Shown piece after piece: positions 17,409 to 25,450 of a stretch of DNA of 40,990 nt (position 1 is its first letter; every line of letters starts with the position of its first letter). The translations under genes and the position numbers were made by a program. The notes beneath the pieces are model-generated. The model ran no database searches, was not told the DNA's origin, and was given only the letters and a program-made list of their open reading frames with translations. This stretch comes from Nocardia tenerifensis NBRC 101015. Its GTDB lineage: Bacteria; Actinomycetota; Actinomycetes; Mycobacteriales; Mycobacteriaceae. Where the stretch lies: NCBI RefSeq assembly GCF_000308715.1, contig NZ_BAGH01000151.1:1-40990 (forward strand). The letters run 5' to 3'.

Positions 17409-17414
17409 ACGGTA
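17409..17414 (-). promoter_or_regulatory. -10 box TACCGT for leaderless phosphatase gene
   Basis: On the minus strand TACCGT is followed by ATTCGT and then the ATG start codon, the same spacing as lgt and pyk. Confidence 0.45.
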
Positions 17415-17644
17415 AACGTTCGATAACGCCGTCGATGTCCGAAAACCTCCGAAACGCGCGGTACGGAGGAATATTCATCTGCAGGTCAGATGCCGTACAC
17501 AAGCGGCGGCGCACATGCGGTGTGCGTCGCAACCATAAATGATCATGTTCGACTGTGTCCTCCTGCACTTACCCCGCGCCCGCGTCATCGAAACACAACG
17601 TTGTGATTGCGTCGTGATAAGCCGATCATGGGACGATCCGGCGA

Positions 17645-18157
17645 CTAGTCGAATTCGCCGCTGTAGTAAGTCTTTTCGTCGATCACCGGCGCCAGTCCGC
17701 TCGGCTCGTCGCTCAGTCGTCCCCGCGTGGAGAACATTCGCCCGCGCGAGGCGATCACCGGCGCGAACCGCGTCAGCCCTGTCGCGCCGTCCATGTCGCC
17801 GTACATCGCGTCGATGCCGCCCCGCAGGAAGTACGCCTCGTGCCAGAACCCCGTCCCGCCCGAGTCCCGCAGAAACCGCTGCCACCAATCCCGGTGCGGC
17901 GCCGACCGAGTCCACCGCTCCAGGCTCTCCAGATCCCGCCAGTACTGCCGCGCCCCCCAGTGCGGCGGAAACAGCGACCAGATCACGTCCTCGTGCGACA
18001 GCAGTCCGTCCGGCCGATCCTGGTGCGCCCGATACAGTTTCGGCCCGAGCCCCAGCAACCGCAGGATCCCGCGGACCTTACGCACCCGCATCCCGAGATA
18101 GATCACGACCAGATCCGGATACCCACCCAGATCCACCGTCTCCCTGTTCACCCGCAT
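17645..18157 (-). CDS. DUF4188 (monooxygenase-like) family protein
   Basis: 170 residues with conserved features of PF13826: VIYLGMRVRK near the start, GLLSHE in the middle, ARQYWRDLESLERW (about 69-82), then WWQRFLRD and GFWHEAYFLRGGIDAMYGDM. The family looks like a dimeric ferredoxin-like fold related to heme-type monooxygenases; its reaction is not established to my knowledge. The ATG at 18157 has GGAGG five bases upstream; in-frame codons further up are not protein-like. The region 17415-17644 upstream of the phosphatase holds only an imperfect CCTCCG/CGGAGG hairpin. Confidence 0.8.
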   Translation of the reverse strand: MRVNRETVDLGGYPDLVVIYLGMRVRKVRGILRLLGLGPKLYRAHQDRPDGLLSHEDVIWSLFPPHWGARQYWRDLESLERWTRSAPHRDWWQRFLRDSGGTGFWHEAYFLRGGIDAMYGDMDGATGLTRFAPVIASRGRMFSTRGRLSDEPSGLAPVIDEKTYYSGEFD

Positions 18158-18354
18158 CCCAACCTCCGCTGCCCCGGGCGCCCACATGCTCACCCTACGG
18201 ATGAATACGACCGAGACGACCGAACAGTTCGATGCACCGAACACGCGGCACAAATTTTATCAGTCCCCCCACCCCCACGTCCGCCGTATTGACCAGCGCC
18301 TCAACGCATCTCGTCAGAGTAATAGCCTAAGCTGATCACACCTCACTCCAAGGG

Positions 18355-18378
18355 GCGGTGCCAAGGTCCTGACACCGC
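18355..18378 (+). promoter_or_regulatory. Leader hairpin of micro-ORF 1
   Basis: GCGGTG (18355-18360) pairs with CACCGC (18373-18378). It ends about ten bases before the AAGGAGG ribosome site. The same stem is kept in copy 2 while the loop differs. Confidence 0.5.
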
Positions 18379-18399
18379 GCCGAGGAAGGAGGTGATGGG

Positions 18400-18513
18400 A
18401 TGGCGAAACATCGCCGGGCAAAGAGCAAGGCCCCGGTCGACTACGGCATCGTGCTCACAACAGCTGCCGTGATCGCCGGGGCGCTCCTGCTGGTCCGCTG
18501 GTTGAGGGGCTAG
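18400..18513 (+). CDS. Micro-protein, basic N-terminus plus one membrane helix (copy 1)
   Basis: 37 residues: MAKHRRAKSKAPVDYG, then a hydrophobic helix of about 17 residues (IVLTTAAVIAGALLLV), ending RWLRG. AAGGAGGTGAT, a near-perfect complement of the 16S rRNA tail, lies seven bases upstream, the strongest ribosome site in the window. The orthologous ORF 384 bp away keeps MAKHRR, APVDYGI and the helix while other codons differ, which supports real translation. A helix flanked by positive charges suits a small inner-membrane protein. Candidates are a type I toxin, an assembly peptide or a transporter modulator; none is proven. Confidence 0.7.
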   Translation: MAKHRRAKSKAPVDYGIVLTTAAVIAGALLLVRWLRG

Positions 18514-18524
18514 TTAACCCATCA

Positions 18525-18556
18525 GGTGGGGCGTCGACTGCAATCGGCGTCCCACC
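18525..18556 (+). terminator. Hairpin after micro-ORF 1
   Basis: GGTGGGGCGTCG and CGGCGTCCCACC form a 12 bp stem (with G-T pairs) around an eight-base loop, 12 bp after the stop. Copy 2 keeps the stem with a shorter loop (18911-18940). Confidence 0.55.
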
Positions 18557-18735
18557 GCCCAGCATCACTAACGTGACAACGTCACTTTACCCCACCCCAC
18601 GCCACCCACGCCGTCGATCGACGAGCCGTTTCAACGCCAAACGCTCTGTGATCCCGCGCGTCCGCCGGATTGACCAGGGCTGCAACACTTCTCACCGGAG
18701 TTATAGCCTAAGCTGATCACACCTCGTTCCGAGGG

Positions 18736-18760
18736 GCGGTGGACATGGTCCACACACCGC
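18736..18760 (+). promoter_or_regulatory. Leader hairpin of micro-ORF 2
   Basis: GCGGTG and CACCGC form the outer stem. An alternative inner stem GTGGAC/GTCCAC (18739-18744 with 18748-18753) can form with a three-base loop. Its loop differs from that of copy 1. Confidence 0.5.
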
Positions 18761-18783
18761 GCCCAGGAAGGAGGTGGTGGGGG

Positions 18784-18903
18784 ATGGCGAAACATCGCCG
18801 GAAAAAGCGAGAGGCCCCGGTCGACTACGGCATCATCGTAGCGGAAGCTGCCGTGGTCGCCGGGGCTCTCATGCTGGTCCGCCGAGTCTGGCTGGCTAAG
18901 TAA
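18784..18903 (+). CDS. Micro-protein, basic N-terminus plus one membrane helix (copy 2)
   Basis: 39 residues: MAKHRRKKREAPVDYG, a helix (IIVAEAAVVAGALMLV), then RRVWLAK. The N-terminus is more basic than in copy 1, and a glutamate enters the helix region. GGAAGGAGGTGG lies upstream at slightly longer spacing. The two paralogues share about 60% of residues by eye. The pair has no homology to the neighbouring genes and lies between a DUF4188 gene and a repeat array. Confidence 0.68.
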   Translation: MAKHRRKKREAPVDYGIIVAEAAVVAGALMLVRRVWLAK

Positions 18904-18910
18904 CCCATCA

Positions 18911-18940
18911 GGTGGGGCGTCGCACCAACGGCGTCCCACC
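18911..18940 (+). terminator. Hairpin after micro-ORF 2
   Basis: GGTGGGGCGTC and GGCGTCCCACC pair with a short loop, directly after the stop. It is the counterpart of 18525-18556. Confidence 0.5.
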
Positions 18941-18989
18941 GCCCAGCATCACTTGCGTGACAACATCACTTTACCCCAACCCCTGCAAG

Positions 18990-19420
18990 AGGCGGCGATC
19001 AATCGCCACCAAGCCGCCAGGCGCAACCACTGTGCGGAGGGCCGAAAGCGATTCCGCGACGGACTCACCCAACGCAACCTCCTACAAGGGGATTCAGGAT
19101 CGAAGCGCGACCCCTCCATCAAACGCAGCCCATTGCAAGGGTCAAGGACCGATCGCAACCCACTCACCAAACTCAACTACTGCCCGGGGGTCAAGGATCG
19201 ATCGCGACTTACTCACCAAACCCAACCATTGCAAGGGTCGAGGATCGATCGCGACTGACCACCAACCGCAGCCATCGCAAGGTCAAGGACCGATCGCGAC
19301 TCACTCACTGAACGCAACCACTGCACGGGTCAAGGCTCGATCGCGACCGATTCGCCGAACGTGACCACAGCAAAGTCAAGCCTCGATCGCAACCATTCCG
19401 CTAAACGCAACCACTGCAAG
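18990..19420. repeat. Degenerate 45-49 bp tandem repeat
   Basis: Eight or so imperfect copies of a unit made of GATCGCGACTCACTCACCAAACGCAACCACTGCA-like parts joined by GGGTCAAGG. The GATCGC marks fall at 19151, 19200, 19247, 19292, 19339 and 19385, giving spacings of 49, 47, 45, 47 and 46. More diverged copies lie upstream (near 19102 and 19045). Frames across it are not protein-like. It fills most of the gap between the micro-ORFs and the tRNA. Confidence 0.8.
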
Positions 19421-19455
19421 GGGGGTTCGGGGGGCGAAGCCCCGCCGAGCGGGGT

Positions 19456-19474
19456 CCGGGGGTTGCACCCCCGG
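19456..19474. other. GC-rich hairpin CCGGGGG/CCCCCGG
   Basis: A perfect 7 bp stem with a TTGCA loop, preceded by a G-rich run and a GGGGCGAAGCCCC hairpin (from 19431). Such G-tract/hairpin strings are common between actinobacterial genes; function unknown. Confidence 0.45.
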
Positions 19475-19485
19475 TGTAATGACGA

Positions 19486-19522
19486 GCGACCCCCGTTCGC
19501 GCATTCCGCGAACAGGGGTCGC
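19486..19522 (-). terminator. Terminator hairpin of tRNA-Leu
   Basis: A 16 bp stem with one mismatch (GCGACCCC...GGGGTCGC, five-base loop) starts 12 bp beyond the 3' end of the minus-strand tRNA. No strong U-run. Confidence 0.6.
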
Positions 19523-19533
19523 CCTGGAGCTCG

Positions 19534-19617
19534 TGCCGAGTGTGGGACTCGAACCCACACGTCCTTTCGGACAACGGTTTTTGAGACCGTCGCGTCTGCC
19601 AGTTCCGCCAACCCGGC
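19534..19617 (-). tRNA. tRNA-Leu, anticodon CAA
   Basis: 84 nt on the minus strand, type II with a long variable arm, as expected for leucine. The acceptor stem GCCGGGT pairs with ACTCGGC (one G-U) and the discriminator is A. The anticodon stem ACGGT/ACCGT encloses CTCAAAA, giving anticodon CAA (reads UUG). The T arm has the standard GGGTTCGAGTCCC. The CCA end is not encoded. pdtaR starts 223 bp away on the other strand; between them I see only an AT-rich promoter-like stretch. Confidence 0.95.
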
Positions 19618-19840
19618 GCACCGGGAGGAATGATAGCGGTTGGGGTGGTCTGTCACCTAACCGGTTGCGTCGTGTGCCACAGCTGACCGGTTTGCCCTGG
19701 GTATATGCGTTCTACGCCGAAGTGAAAGGTACTCTTTACATCACTCGGCAGCTCGGTGGTGAGGTCGATGGTCGGCGAGTTGGACCAACGTCCGCCCTCC
19801 GGCGTGTCGGGACAGGCATCGGAACCAGAGGGGTCTACCA

Positions 19841-20458
19841 ATGAGCACAGCAGCAGGGGGCGCGGGCACGAAGCGCGACGCGGGGGCCAAGCGGGTCGTT
19901 GTCGCCGAGGACGAGGCGCTCATCCGCATGGATCTGGTCGAGATGCTGACCGAGGAGGGCTATCTGGTGGTCGGTGAGGCAGGCGACGGCCAGCAGGCGG
20001 TGGATCTGGCGGTCGAGCACCGGCCGGATCTGGTCATCATGGATGTGAAGATGCCGCGTCGGGACGGTATCGACGCCGCGGCCGAGATCGCCTCGAAACG
20101 TGTTGCCCCGGTGGTCATTTTGACCGCGTTCAGTCAGCGTGATCTGGTCGAGCGGGCGCGCGATGCCGGCGCGATGGCGTATCTGGTGAAGCCGTTCACC
20201 AAGTCGGATCTGGTGCCCGCGATCGAGTTGGCGGCGAGCCGTTTCCATGAGATCACCGCGTTGGAGGGCGAGGTCGCGAACCTGTCCGACCGTTTGGAGA
20301 CGCGCAAGTTGGTGGAGCGGGCGAAGGGTGTGTTGATGCAGACCCAGGGCTTGTCCGAGCCGCAGGCGTTCAAGTGGATTCAGCGGACCGCGATGGATCG
20401 CCGGACTACGATGAAGGCGGTCGCCGAGGTCGTGCTGGAGAACCTCGCTCCGAAGTGA
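19841..20458 (+). CDS. pdtaR: ANTAR response regulator, PdtaR family
   Basis: 205 residues. Residues about 18-130 form a receiver domain: acidic pair E23/D24, phospho-acceptor D68 in VIMDVKMPRRDG, T95 and K117. Residues about 145-200 form an ANTAR RNA-binding domain (LVERAKGVLMQTQGLSEPQAFKWIQRTAMDRRTTM). In mycobacteria the orthologue Rv1626 is phosphorylated by the histidine kinase PdtaS and acts by RNA binding (antitermination or translational control). The kinase is not in this window. AGAGGGG lies about eight bases before the ATG. It sits just upstream of a complete branched-chain amino-acid transporter, which could be one of its RNA targets. Confidence 0.95.
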   Translation: MSTAAGGAGTKRDAGAKRVVVAEDEALIRMDLVEMLTEEGYLVVGEAGDGQQAVDLAVEHRPDLVIMDVKMPRRDGIDAAAEIASKRVAPVVILTAFSQRDLVERARDAGAMAYLVKPFTKSDLVPAIELAASRFHEITALEGEVANLSDRLETRKLVERAKGVLMQTQGLSEPQAFKWIQRTAMDRRTTMKAVAEVVLENLAPK

Positions 20459-20644
20459 GCCCGGCTGCCGTCGGCTGTGAATTTTACGCGCGTGAAACGC
20501 AATCGTGAACAAAAATTCGACACGATGTTGCGTCCATGATCCGAATGTGATGCGGAACTAACGTATGAACGCTAAGTTCTGACCGGGCTGACGTGGTCGG
20601 CCCCCTCGGTGATCCCGGGGGAGCACAGGACTTAGAGGTGAAAC

Positions 20645-21889
20645 GTGCTTAGTTCGACATGGCACAGTCGTACGACGCGAGGTGTTTTGGCTATCGGCGC
20701 TGTCGCCGCGCTGGTGCTGACGGGCTGCAGTGACAAATCGACCAGCAACAACGGTTCGGACGCGTCCGGGACCAGCGGCGGCGCCGCGGGGCTGAAGATC
20801 ACGCCGGTGGCGCAGGTGGACATCAACGGCAAGGAAGTTCCGAAGACCGACGCGTCCAAGGCCGCCGACCCCGCCGGTGACGGCAAGGCCACGTGCGCCC
20901 CGGCCACCCTCGCCTTCGCGGGCGCGCTGACGGGTCCGAACGCCGCACTCGGGATCAATATCGAGATGGGCGCGAAGCTGGCGCTCGATCAGCACAACAA
21001 GGCCAATCCGGGCTGCCAGATCTCGCTGAAGTCGTTCGACACCGAGGGCGACCCGCAGAAGGCCACCCAGGTCATTCCGCAGATCGTGAACGACAAGTCG
21101 ATCATCGGCCTGCTCGGCCCGACGTTCTCCGGTGAGACCAAGGCGACCGGCAAGGTCCTCAGCGACGCCGGCCTGGCCTCGCTGACCTCCTCGGCCACCA
21201 ACGCCACGCTCACCTCGAACGGCTGGACCAGCTTCTTCCGCGGCCTGGCCAACGACGACGTGCAGGGCCCGTCCGTGGCGAAGTACCTGACCGGCACCGC
21301 GGGCTACAAGAAGGTCTGCGTCGTCCAGGACAACAGCGACTACGGCACCGGCCTGGCGAAGAGCATCACCGAGGGCCTGGGCGCCGCGGCCGATGCCAGC
21401 TGCTCGTCCAGCATCAAGACCGGTGACAAGGACTTCTCCGCCACGGTCACCAAGATCGCGGGCGCGAACGCCGACGCCGTGTTCTACGCGGGCTACTACG
21501 CCGAGGGTGCGCCGCTCGCGCAGCAGCTGAAGTCGGGCGGCTTCAAGGGCGTCTTCGTCGCCCCGGACGGCACGAACGACCCGCAGTTCCTGGCCCAGGC
21601 GGGCAGCGCGGCCAAGGGCGCGACGCTGACCTGCCCGTGTGGCCCGGCCCCGGAGAAGTTCGAGAAGGACTACCAGGCCCTGAACAAGCAGCCCTCGGGC
21701 GTGTACTCGGTCGAGGCCTACGACCTGACCACGATCTTCACCAAGGGCATCGGCGCGGGCAAGGTCACTCGCCCTGACCTGCTGGACTACGTGCGTTCCT
21801 ACGACGGCGCCGGCCTGGCCCGTCAGTACAAGTGGAGCGCCAACGGCGAGCTCAGCAACGCGCTGATCTGGATCTACACGGTCAAGTAA
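20645..21889 (+). CDS. Branched-chain amino-acid ABC transporter binding lipoprotein
   Basis: 414-residue periplasmic-type binding protein (LivJ/LivK fold, PF13458). The lipoprotein signal runs to LVLTGC with C28 acylated. The mature part starts after a Ser/Thr/Gly-rich linker and carries LAFAGALTGPNAALGINIEMGAKLA, then IIGLLGPTFSGET and the conserved DNSDYGTG. Likely ligands are Leu, Ile and Val. GAGGTGAAAC precedes GTG 20645. The 186 bp before it is AT-rich at first and then GC-rich, without a clear terminator. A strong hairpin follows the stop. Confidence 0.93.
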   Translation: MLSSTWHSRTTRGVLAIGAVAALVLTGCSDKSTSNNGSDASGTSGGAAGLKITPVAQVDINGKEVPKTDASKAADPAGDGKATCAPATLAFAGALTGPNAALGINIEMGAKLALDQHNKANPGCQISLKSFDTEGDPQKATQVIPQIVNDKSIIGLLGPTFSGETKATGKVLSDAGLASLTSSATNATLTSNGWTSFFRGLANDDVQGPSVAKYLTGTAGYKKVCVVQDNSDYGTGLAKSITEGLGAAADASCSSSIKTGDKDFSATVTKIAGANADAVFYAGYYAEGAPLAQQLKSGGFKGVFVAPDGTNDPQFLAQAGSAAKGATLTCPCGPAPEKFEKDYQALNKQPSGVYSVEAYDLTTIFTKGIGAGKVTRPDLLDYVRSYDGAGLARQYKWSANGELSNALIWIYTVK

Positions 21890-21906
21890 TCCACACAAAC
21901 GGTCGC

Positions 21907-21948
21907 GCAGCACGTAACGGGGTTCGCGCGAATCCCGTTACGTGCTGC
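21907..21948 (+). terminator. Strong 21-bp-arm hairpin between binding protein and livH
   Basis: Arms built on GCAGCACGTAACGGG and CCCGTTACGTGCTGC enclose a self-complementary TTCGCGCGAA core; only one G-T wobble interrupts 21 paired positions. It begins 18 bp after the stop and ends 17 bp before livH. A partial terminator or 3'-end stabiliser at this spot would raise binding protein above permease. Confidence 0.75.
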
Positions 21949-21964
21949 TGTTTCGTGAGGGTGA

Positions 21965-23023
21965 ATGTATGAGGGCGAATTACGAATGACTTCCATTGCT
22001 TTAGCCGGCGCTGTACAACTCGCCGGCGGGTCGATCGACTTCAACTATGAAGGCGTGATCCATGATTTCTGGCGACTGACCGTCGACGGATTGTCCTACG
22101 GTGCGATCTACGCACTGGTCGCTGTCGGCTATACCCTGGTCTACGGCGTGCTGCGGCTTATCAATTTTGCCCATTCGGAAATATTCATGCTCGGCCTGTT
22201 CGGTCAGTATGTCGGGCTGATGCTGCTCGGTTTCTCGCCCAGCGGCGATGTCTACTCACAGGGCATCATCCTCACCATCACCTATCTGGCGTTGGCGATG
22301 ATCTTCGGCATGGCGGTCTCCGGGGCCGCGGCTGTCGGATTGGAACGCGTCGCCTATCGGCCGCTGCGCAGACGCGGCGCCAAACCCCTGATCTTTCTCA
22401 TCACCGCGATCGGCGCCTCCTTCGTGATCCAGGAGATCGTGCACTTCGTGTTGCCGAAGATCTGGCCGAAGCTGGGCGGCACCAACGCCCAGAAGCCGAT
22501 CATGCTGGTGGAGGCGACGAAGCAGTTCAGTTTCGGCGGCGCGGACATCACCAACGTGACGCTGGTGATCATCGGCGCGGCGGTCATCCTGGCCATCGCC
22601 ACCGAGTTGCTCATCAATCAGACCAAGTTCGGCCGCGGCATCCGGGCCGTGGCGCAGGATCCGGACACCGCGACGCTGATGGGCGTCTCGCGGGAGCGGA
22701 TCATCATGCTCACCTTCCTCATCGGCGGTGTGCTCGCCGGCGCGGCCGCGCTGTTGTACGCGCTCAAGATCCCCAACGGGATCATCTACTCGGGTGGTTT
22801 CATCCTCGGCATCAAGGCGTTCAGCGCCGCGGTGCTCGGCGGTATCGGTAACCTGCGCGGCGCGCTGCTCGGCGGCCTGCTGCTCGGGCTGGCGGAGAAC
22901 TACGGCCAGATCCTGTTCGGCACCGAGTGGCGCGACGTCGTCGCGTTCGTGGTGCTCGTGCTGGTGCTGATGATTCGACCGACCGGCATTTTGGGTGAGA
23001 GTCTCGGGAAGGCACGGGCATGA
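21965..23023 (+). CDS. livH: Branched-chain amino-acid ABC permease, LivH type
   Basis: 352 residues with about eight membrane helices. LivH-family stretches: GLSYGAIYALVAVGYTLVYGVLRLINFAHSE near residues 38-67 and the cytoplasmic GRGIRAVAQDPDTATLMGVSRERII (about 222-245) that contacts the ATPases. An in-frame ATG at 21986 behind GAGGGCG is an alternative start. The stop overlaps the livM start. Confidence 0.94.
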   Translation: MYEGELRMTSIALAGAVQLAGGSIDFNYEGVIHDFWRLTVDGLSYGAIYALVAVGYTLVYGVLRLINFAHSEIFMLGLFGQYVGLMLLGFSPSGDVYSQGIILTITYLALAMIFGMAVSGAAAVGLERVAYRPLRRRGAKPLIFLITAIGASFVIQEIVHFVLPKIWPKLGGTNAQKPIMLVEATKQFSFGGADITNVTLVIIGAAVILAIATELLINQTKFGRGIRAVAQDPDTATLMGVSRERIIMLTFLIGGVLAGAAALLYALKIPNGIIYSGGFILGIKAFSAAVLGGIGNLRGALLGGLLLGLAENYGQILFGTEWRDVVAFVVLVLVLMIRPTGILGESLGKARA

Positions 23024-24450
23024 GCAACGTTTCGACCAAAACCGCCGCCCCGCCGCCGGCGCCCGAGCGCCCGATGCGCGGCGTCGGTGACGCGCTGCGC
23101 TCCTGGTGGGGTGGCCTGTCCCGGCCCGCGCAGTGGGCCGTCGGCATCCCCGCCATCATCGCGCTGGCGTTGCTGCCGTTGTTCCCGCCGCCGTTCATCG
23201 ATACGCCGGGCACCAGCTTCGGCGGCGTGATGGCGCAGTTCGCCATGTACGCGCTGCTCGCCGTCGGCCTGAATGTCGTTGTCGGACAAGCGGGTCTGCT
23301 CGACCTGGGCTACGTCGGCTTCTACGCCGTCGGCGCCTACACGGTCGGCCTGCTGACCAGTCCCAACAGCCCGTGGAACCAGACCGACGGCGGCTGGCTC
23401 AACGAGGACTGGGCCTGGCTGGCCTGCCTGCCGCTGGCGGCGGCGGTCACCGCGGTGTCCGGTCTGATCCTGGGCACCCCGACGCTGCGGCTGCGCGGCG
23501 ACTACCTGGCGATCGTGACCCTCGGCTTCGGTGAGATCGTCCGGCTGCTCGCCGACAACCTCGGCCAGGTCACCAACGGCAGCCTCGGCCTGTCCGGCAT
23601 CGCCTACCCGCACGTCGGCGAGTCCCCGACCAAACAGAACGGCGTCTTCTCCTCCGGCAACGTCGGAAACTCCGACTCCGCCAACATCTTCGACAAGGCC
23701 AACGCCGGCACCTGGTGGTTCTGGGTCGGCATGGTGCTGGTGATCATCACGCTGCTGATCGTCGGCAACCTGGAGCGCAGCCGGGTCGGCCGCGCGTGGG
23801 TGTCCATCCGCGAGGACGAGGACGCGGCCGAGATCATGGGCGTGCCGACGTTCAAGTTCAAGCTGTGGGCGTTCATGATCGGCGCCGCGGTCGGCGGCCT
23901 CTCCGGCGCGCTGTACGCGGGGCAGGTGCAGTTCATCAACCCGACCGGGTTCAACATCATCAACTCGATGCTGTTCCTGTGCGCGGTGGTGATCGGCGGT
24001 CAGGGCAACAAACTCGGCGTGATCGTCGGCGCGTTCGTCATCGTGTACCTGCCGAACCGGCTGCTCTCGGTGCAGGCCGTCGGTCAGACGGCGGTCGGCT
24101 GGATCGCGCTGGTCGTCACCGTCGTGCTGGTGGTCGCGTCGATCATGGTGTGGCGCAGGTGGGCTCGCGCGCAGGAGCGTCCGATCCGGCTCGGCTACCT
24201 CGGTGGGGTGGCCGTGGCGCTGATCGTCATGCTGATCGTGCTCGGCAATGTGCTGAAGTTCCATCAGGCCGGCGCGCAATCGCTGGGAGACTACAAGTAT
24301 CTGTTCTTCGGCATCACACTGATGGTGGTCATGATCTTCAAACCGCAGGGCCTGTTCCCGGTCCGGCAGAAGTTGCTCGCCTACGGGCGGCAGGTGTACC
24401 AGGCCGTGCGTAGACCGTTCGGCGACGAGGCGATGGGGGCGACCCGATGA
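23020..24450 (+). CDS. livM: Branched-chain amino-acid ABC permease, LivM type
   Basis: 476 residues; the second permease that pairs with LivH. Core features: GLNVVVGQAGLLDLGYVGFYAVGAYT near residues 84-109, LRLRGDYLAIVTLGFGEIVRLL (about 157-178) and SRVGRAWVSIREDEDAAEIMGV (about 255-276). It is longer than E. coli LivM (about 425): an added N-terminal 30 residues and an insertion after the LGLSGIA motif (PTKQNGVFSSGNVGN). ATGA overlaps on both sides suggest coupled translation. Confidence 0.94.
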   Translation: MSNVSTKTAAPPPAPERPMRGVGDALRSWWGGLSRPAQWAVGIPAIIALALLPLFPPPFIDTPGTSFGGVMAQFAMYALLAVGLNVVVGQAGLLDLGYVGFYAVGAYTVGLLTSPNSPWNQTDGGWLNEDWAWLACLPLAAAVTAVSGLILGTPTLRLRGDYLAIVTLGFGEIVRLLADNLGQVTNGSLGLSGIAYPHVGESPTKQNGVFSSGNVGNSDSANIFDKANAGTWWFWVGMVLVIITLLIVGNLERSRVGRAWVSIREDEDAAEIMGVPTFKFKLWAFMIGAAVGGLSGALYAGQVQFINPTGFNIINSMLFLCAVVIGGQGNKLGVIVGAFVIVYLPNRLLSVQAVGQTAVGWIALVVTVVLVVASIMVWRRWARAQERPIRLGYLGGVAVALIVMLIVLGNVLKFHQAGAQSLGDYKYLFFGITLMVVMIFKPQGLFPVRQKLLAYGRQVYQAVRRPFGDEAMGATR

Positions 24451-25442
24451 CCGGGCCGAGCGCGGGCGGCGCGCTGTTCGACAACGAGGACATGGCCGGC
24501 GGTTACGCGGCCGAGCCCGAGGTCGAGCCGAGTGCGGGCGTGGTCGATCTGACCGCGGTCATTCCGGATCTGGCCGATGCGGAGACCGTCGCGGAGGTCG
24601 TCGCCTCCAGCCGCGAGATCGAGACGGCCGTCGGCGCGCCGCTGCTGCGCACCGAGGACCTGACCGTGAAGTTCGGCGGCCTGACCGCGCTGGACGCGGT
24701 GAGTTTCGAGATCCGCCGCGGCGAGATCCTCGGCCTCATCGGGCCCAACGGCGCGGGAAAGACCACCTGCTTCAACGCGATCACGGGCGTCTACCGCCCG
24801 TCGTCGGGCACGGTGTACTTCGACGGCGCGCCGTTGACCAAGACCAAGCGCAACGCCATCACCCGGCTCGGCATCGCGCGCACCTTCCAGAACATCCGGC
24901 TCTTCAACGAGATGACCGCGCTGGAGAACGTGGTCGTCGGCACCGACGCCAGGCACAAGACCTCGGTGCCCGGCGCCATCTTCCGCACCGCGCGGCATCG
25001 GCGCGAGGAGCACGACGCGATCGAGCGGGGCATGGCGCTGCTCGAGTTCGTCGGCATCGCGCCGAGGGCGGTGGAGAAGGCGCGCAACCTGTCCTACGGC
25101 GATCAGCGCAGGCTCGAGATCGCCAGGGCGCTGGCCACCGAGCCGAAGCTGCTCTGCCTGGACGAGCCCGCCGCCGGGTTCAATCCCAGCGAGAAGTCGG
25201 CGCTGATGGATCTGATCCGCAAGATCCGCGATGACGGGTTCACCGTGCTGTTGATCGAGCACGACATGCGCCTGGTGATGGGCGTGACCGACCGGATCGT
25301 GGTGCTGGAGTTCGGCCGCAAGATCGCCGACGGGCTGCCCGCCGACATCCGGGAGGATCCCGCGGTGATCGCCGCCTATCTCGGCGTGCCCGACGACGGC
25401 ATCGAGACGGGAACGGCAAGCGCGCACGGGACGGACGGGTAG
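24447..25442 (+). CDS. livG: Branched-chain amino-acid ABC ATPase, LivG type
   Basis: 331 residues. An N-terminal extension of about 65 residues rich in Gly/Ala/Glu/Val precedes the ATPase domain, which is unusual. Walker A GPNGAGKTT is at about 99-107; the LivG/Brm signature is LSYGDQRRLEIARAL and Walker B LLCLDEPAAGFNPSE, followed by the H-loop LLIEHDMRLVMGVTDR. Start at ATG 24447, overlapping the livM stop. Confidence 0.94.
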   Translation: MTGPSAGGALFDNEDMAGGYAAEPEVEPSAGVVDLTAVIPDLADAETVAEVVASSREIETAVGAPLLRTEDLTVKFGGLTALDAVSFEIRRGEILGLIGPNGAGKTTCFNAITGVYRPSSGTVYFDGAPLTKTKRNAITRLGIARTFQNIRLFNEMTALENVVVGTDARHKTSVPGAIFRTARHRREEHDAIERGMALLEFVGIAPRAVEKARNLSYGDQRRLEIARALATEPKLLCLDEPAAGFNPSEKSALMDLIRKIRDDGFTVLLIEHDMRLVMGVTDRIVVLEFGRKIADGLPADIREDPAVIAAYLGVPDDGIETGTASAHGTDG

Positions 25443-25450
25443 GAGCAGCG

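Larger units (their letters stand above)
18279..18598 (+). repeat. Tandem cassette, copy 1 (micro-ORF unit)
   Basis: First of two directly repeated units of about 320 bp; the offset is about 380-384 bp. Each holds, in order, a TTGACC box, the identical string TAGCCTAAGCTGATCACACC, a GCGGTG/CACCGC leader hairpin, an AAGGAGGTG ribosome site, a 37-39 codon ORF, a GGTGGGG.../CCCACC hairpin and a GTGAC-AAC-RTCAC palindrome. The conserved untranslated parts argue that they matter as much as the peptide. Confidence 0.85.
18659..18982 (+). repeat. Tandem cassette, copy 2 (micro-ORF unit)
   Basis: Second copy of the unit at 18279-18598, same element order. The GTGAC-AAC-ATCAC palindrome is at 18957-18969. 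Between the units (18599-18658) lies 60 bp without visible features. Confidence 0.85.

Noticed and set aside
18660..18720. TTGACC at 18670 paired with TATAGCCT as a standard promoter
   Set aside because: The spacing is about 26 bases, too long for a normal sigma-70 promoter; only the TAGCCT box was kept as a weak -10 candidate.
18990..19420. CRISPR array
   Set aside because: Units are 45-49 bp and drift throughout, with no constant repeat separated by unique spacers and no cas genes nearby.
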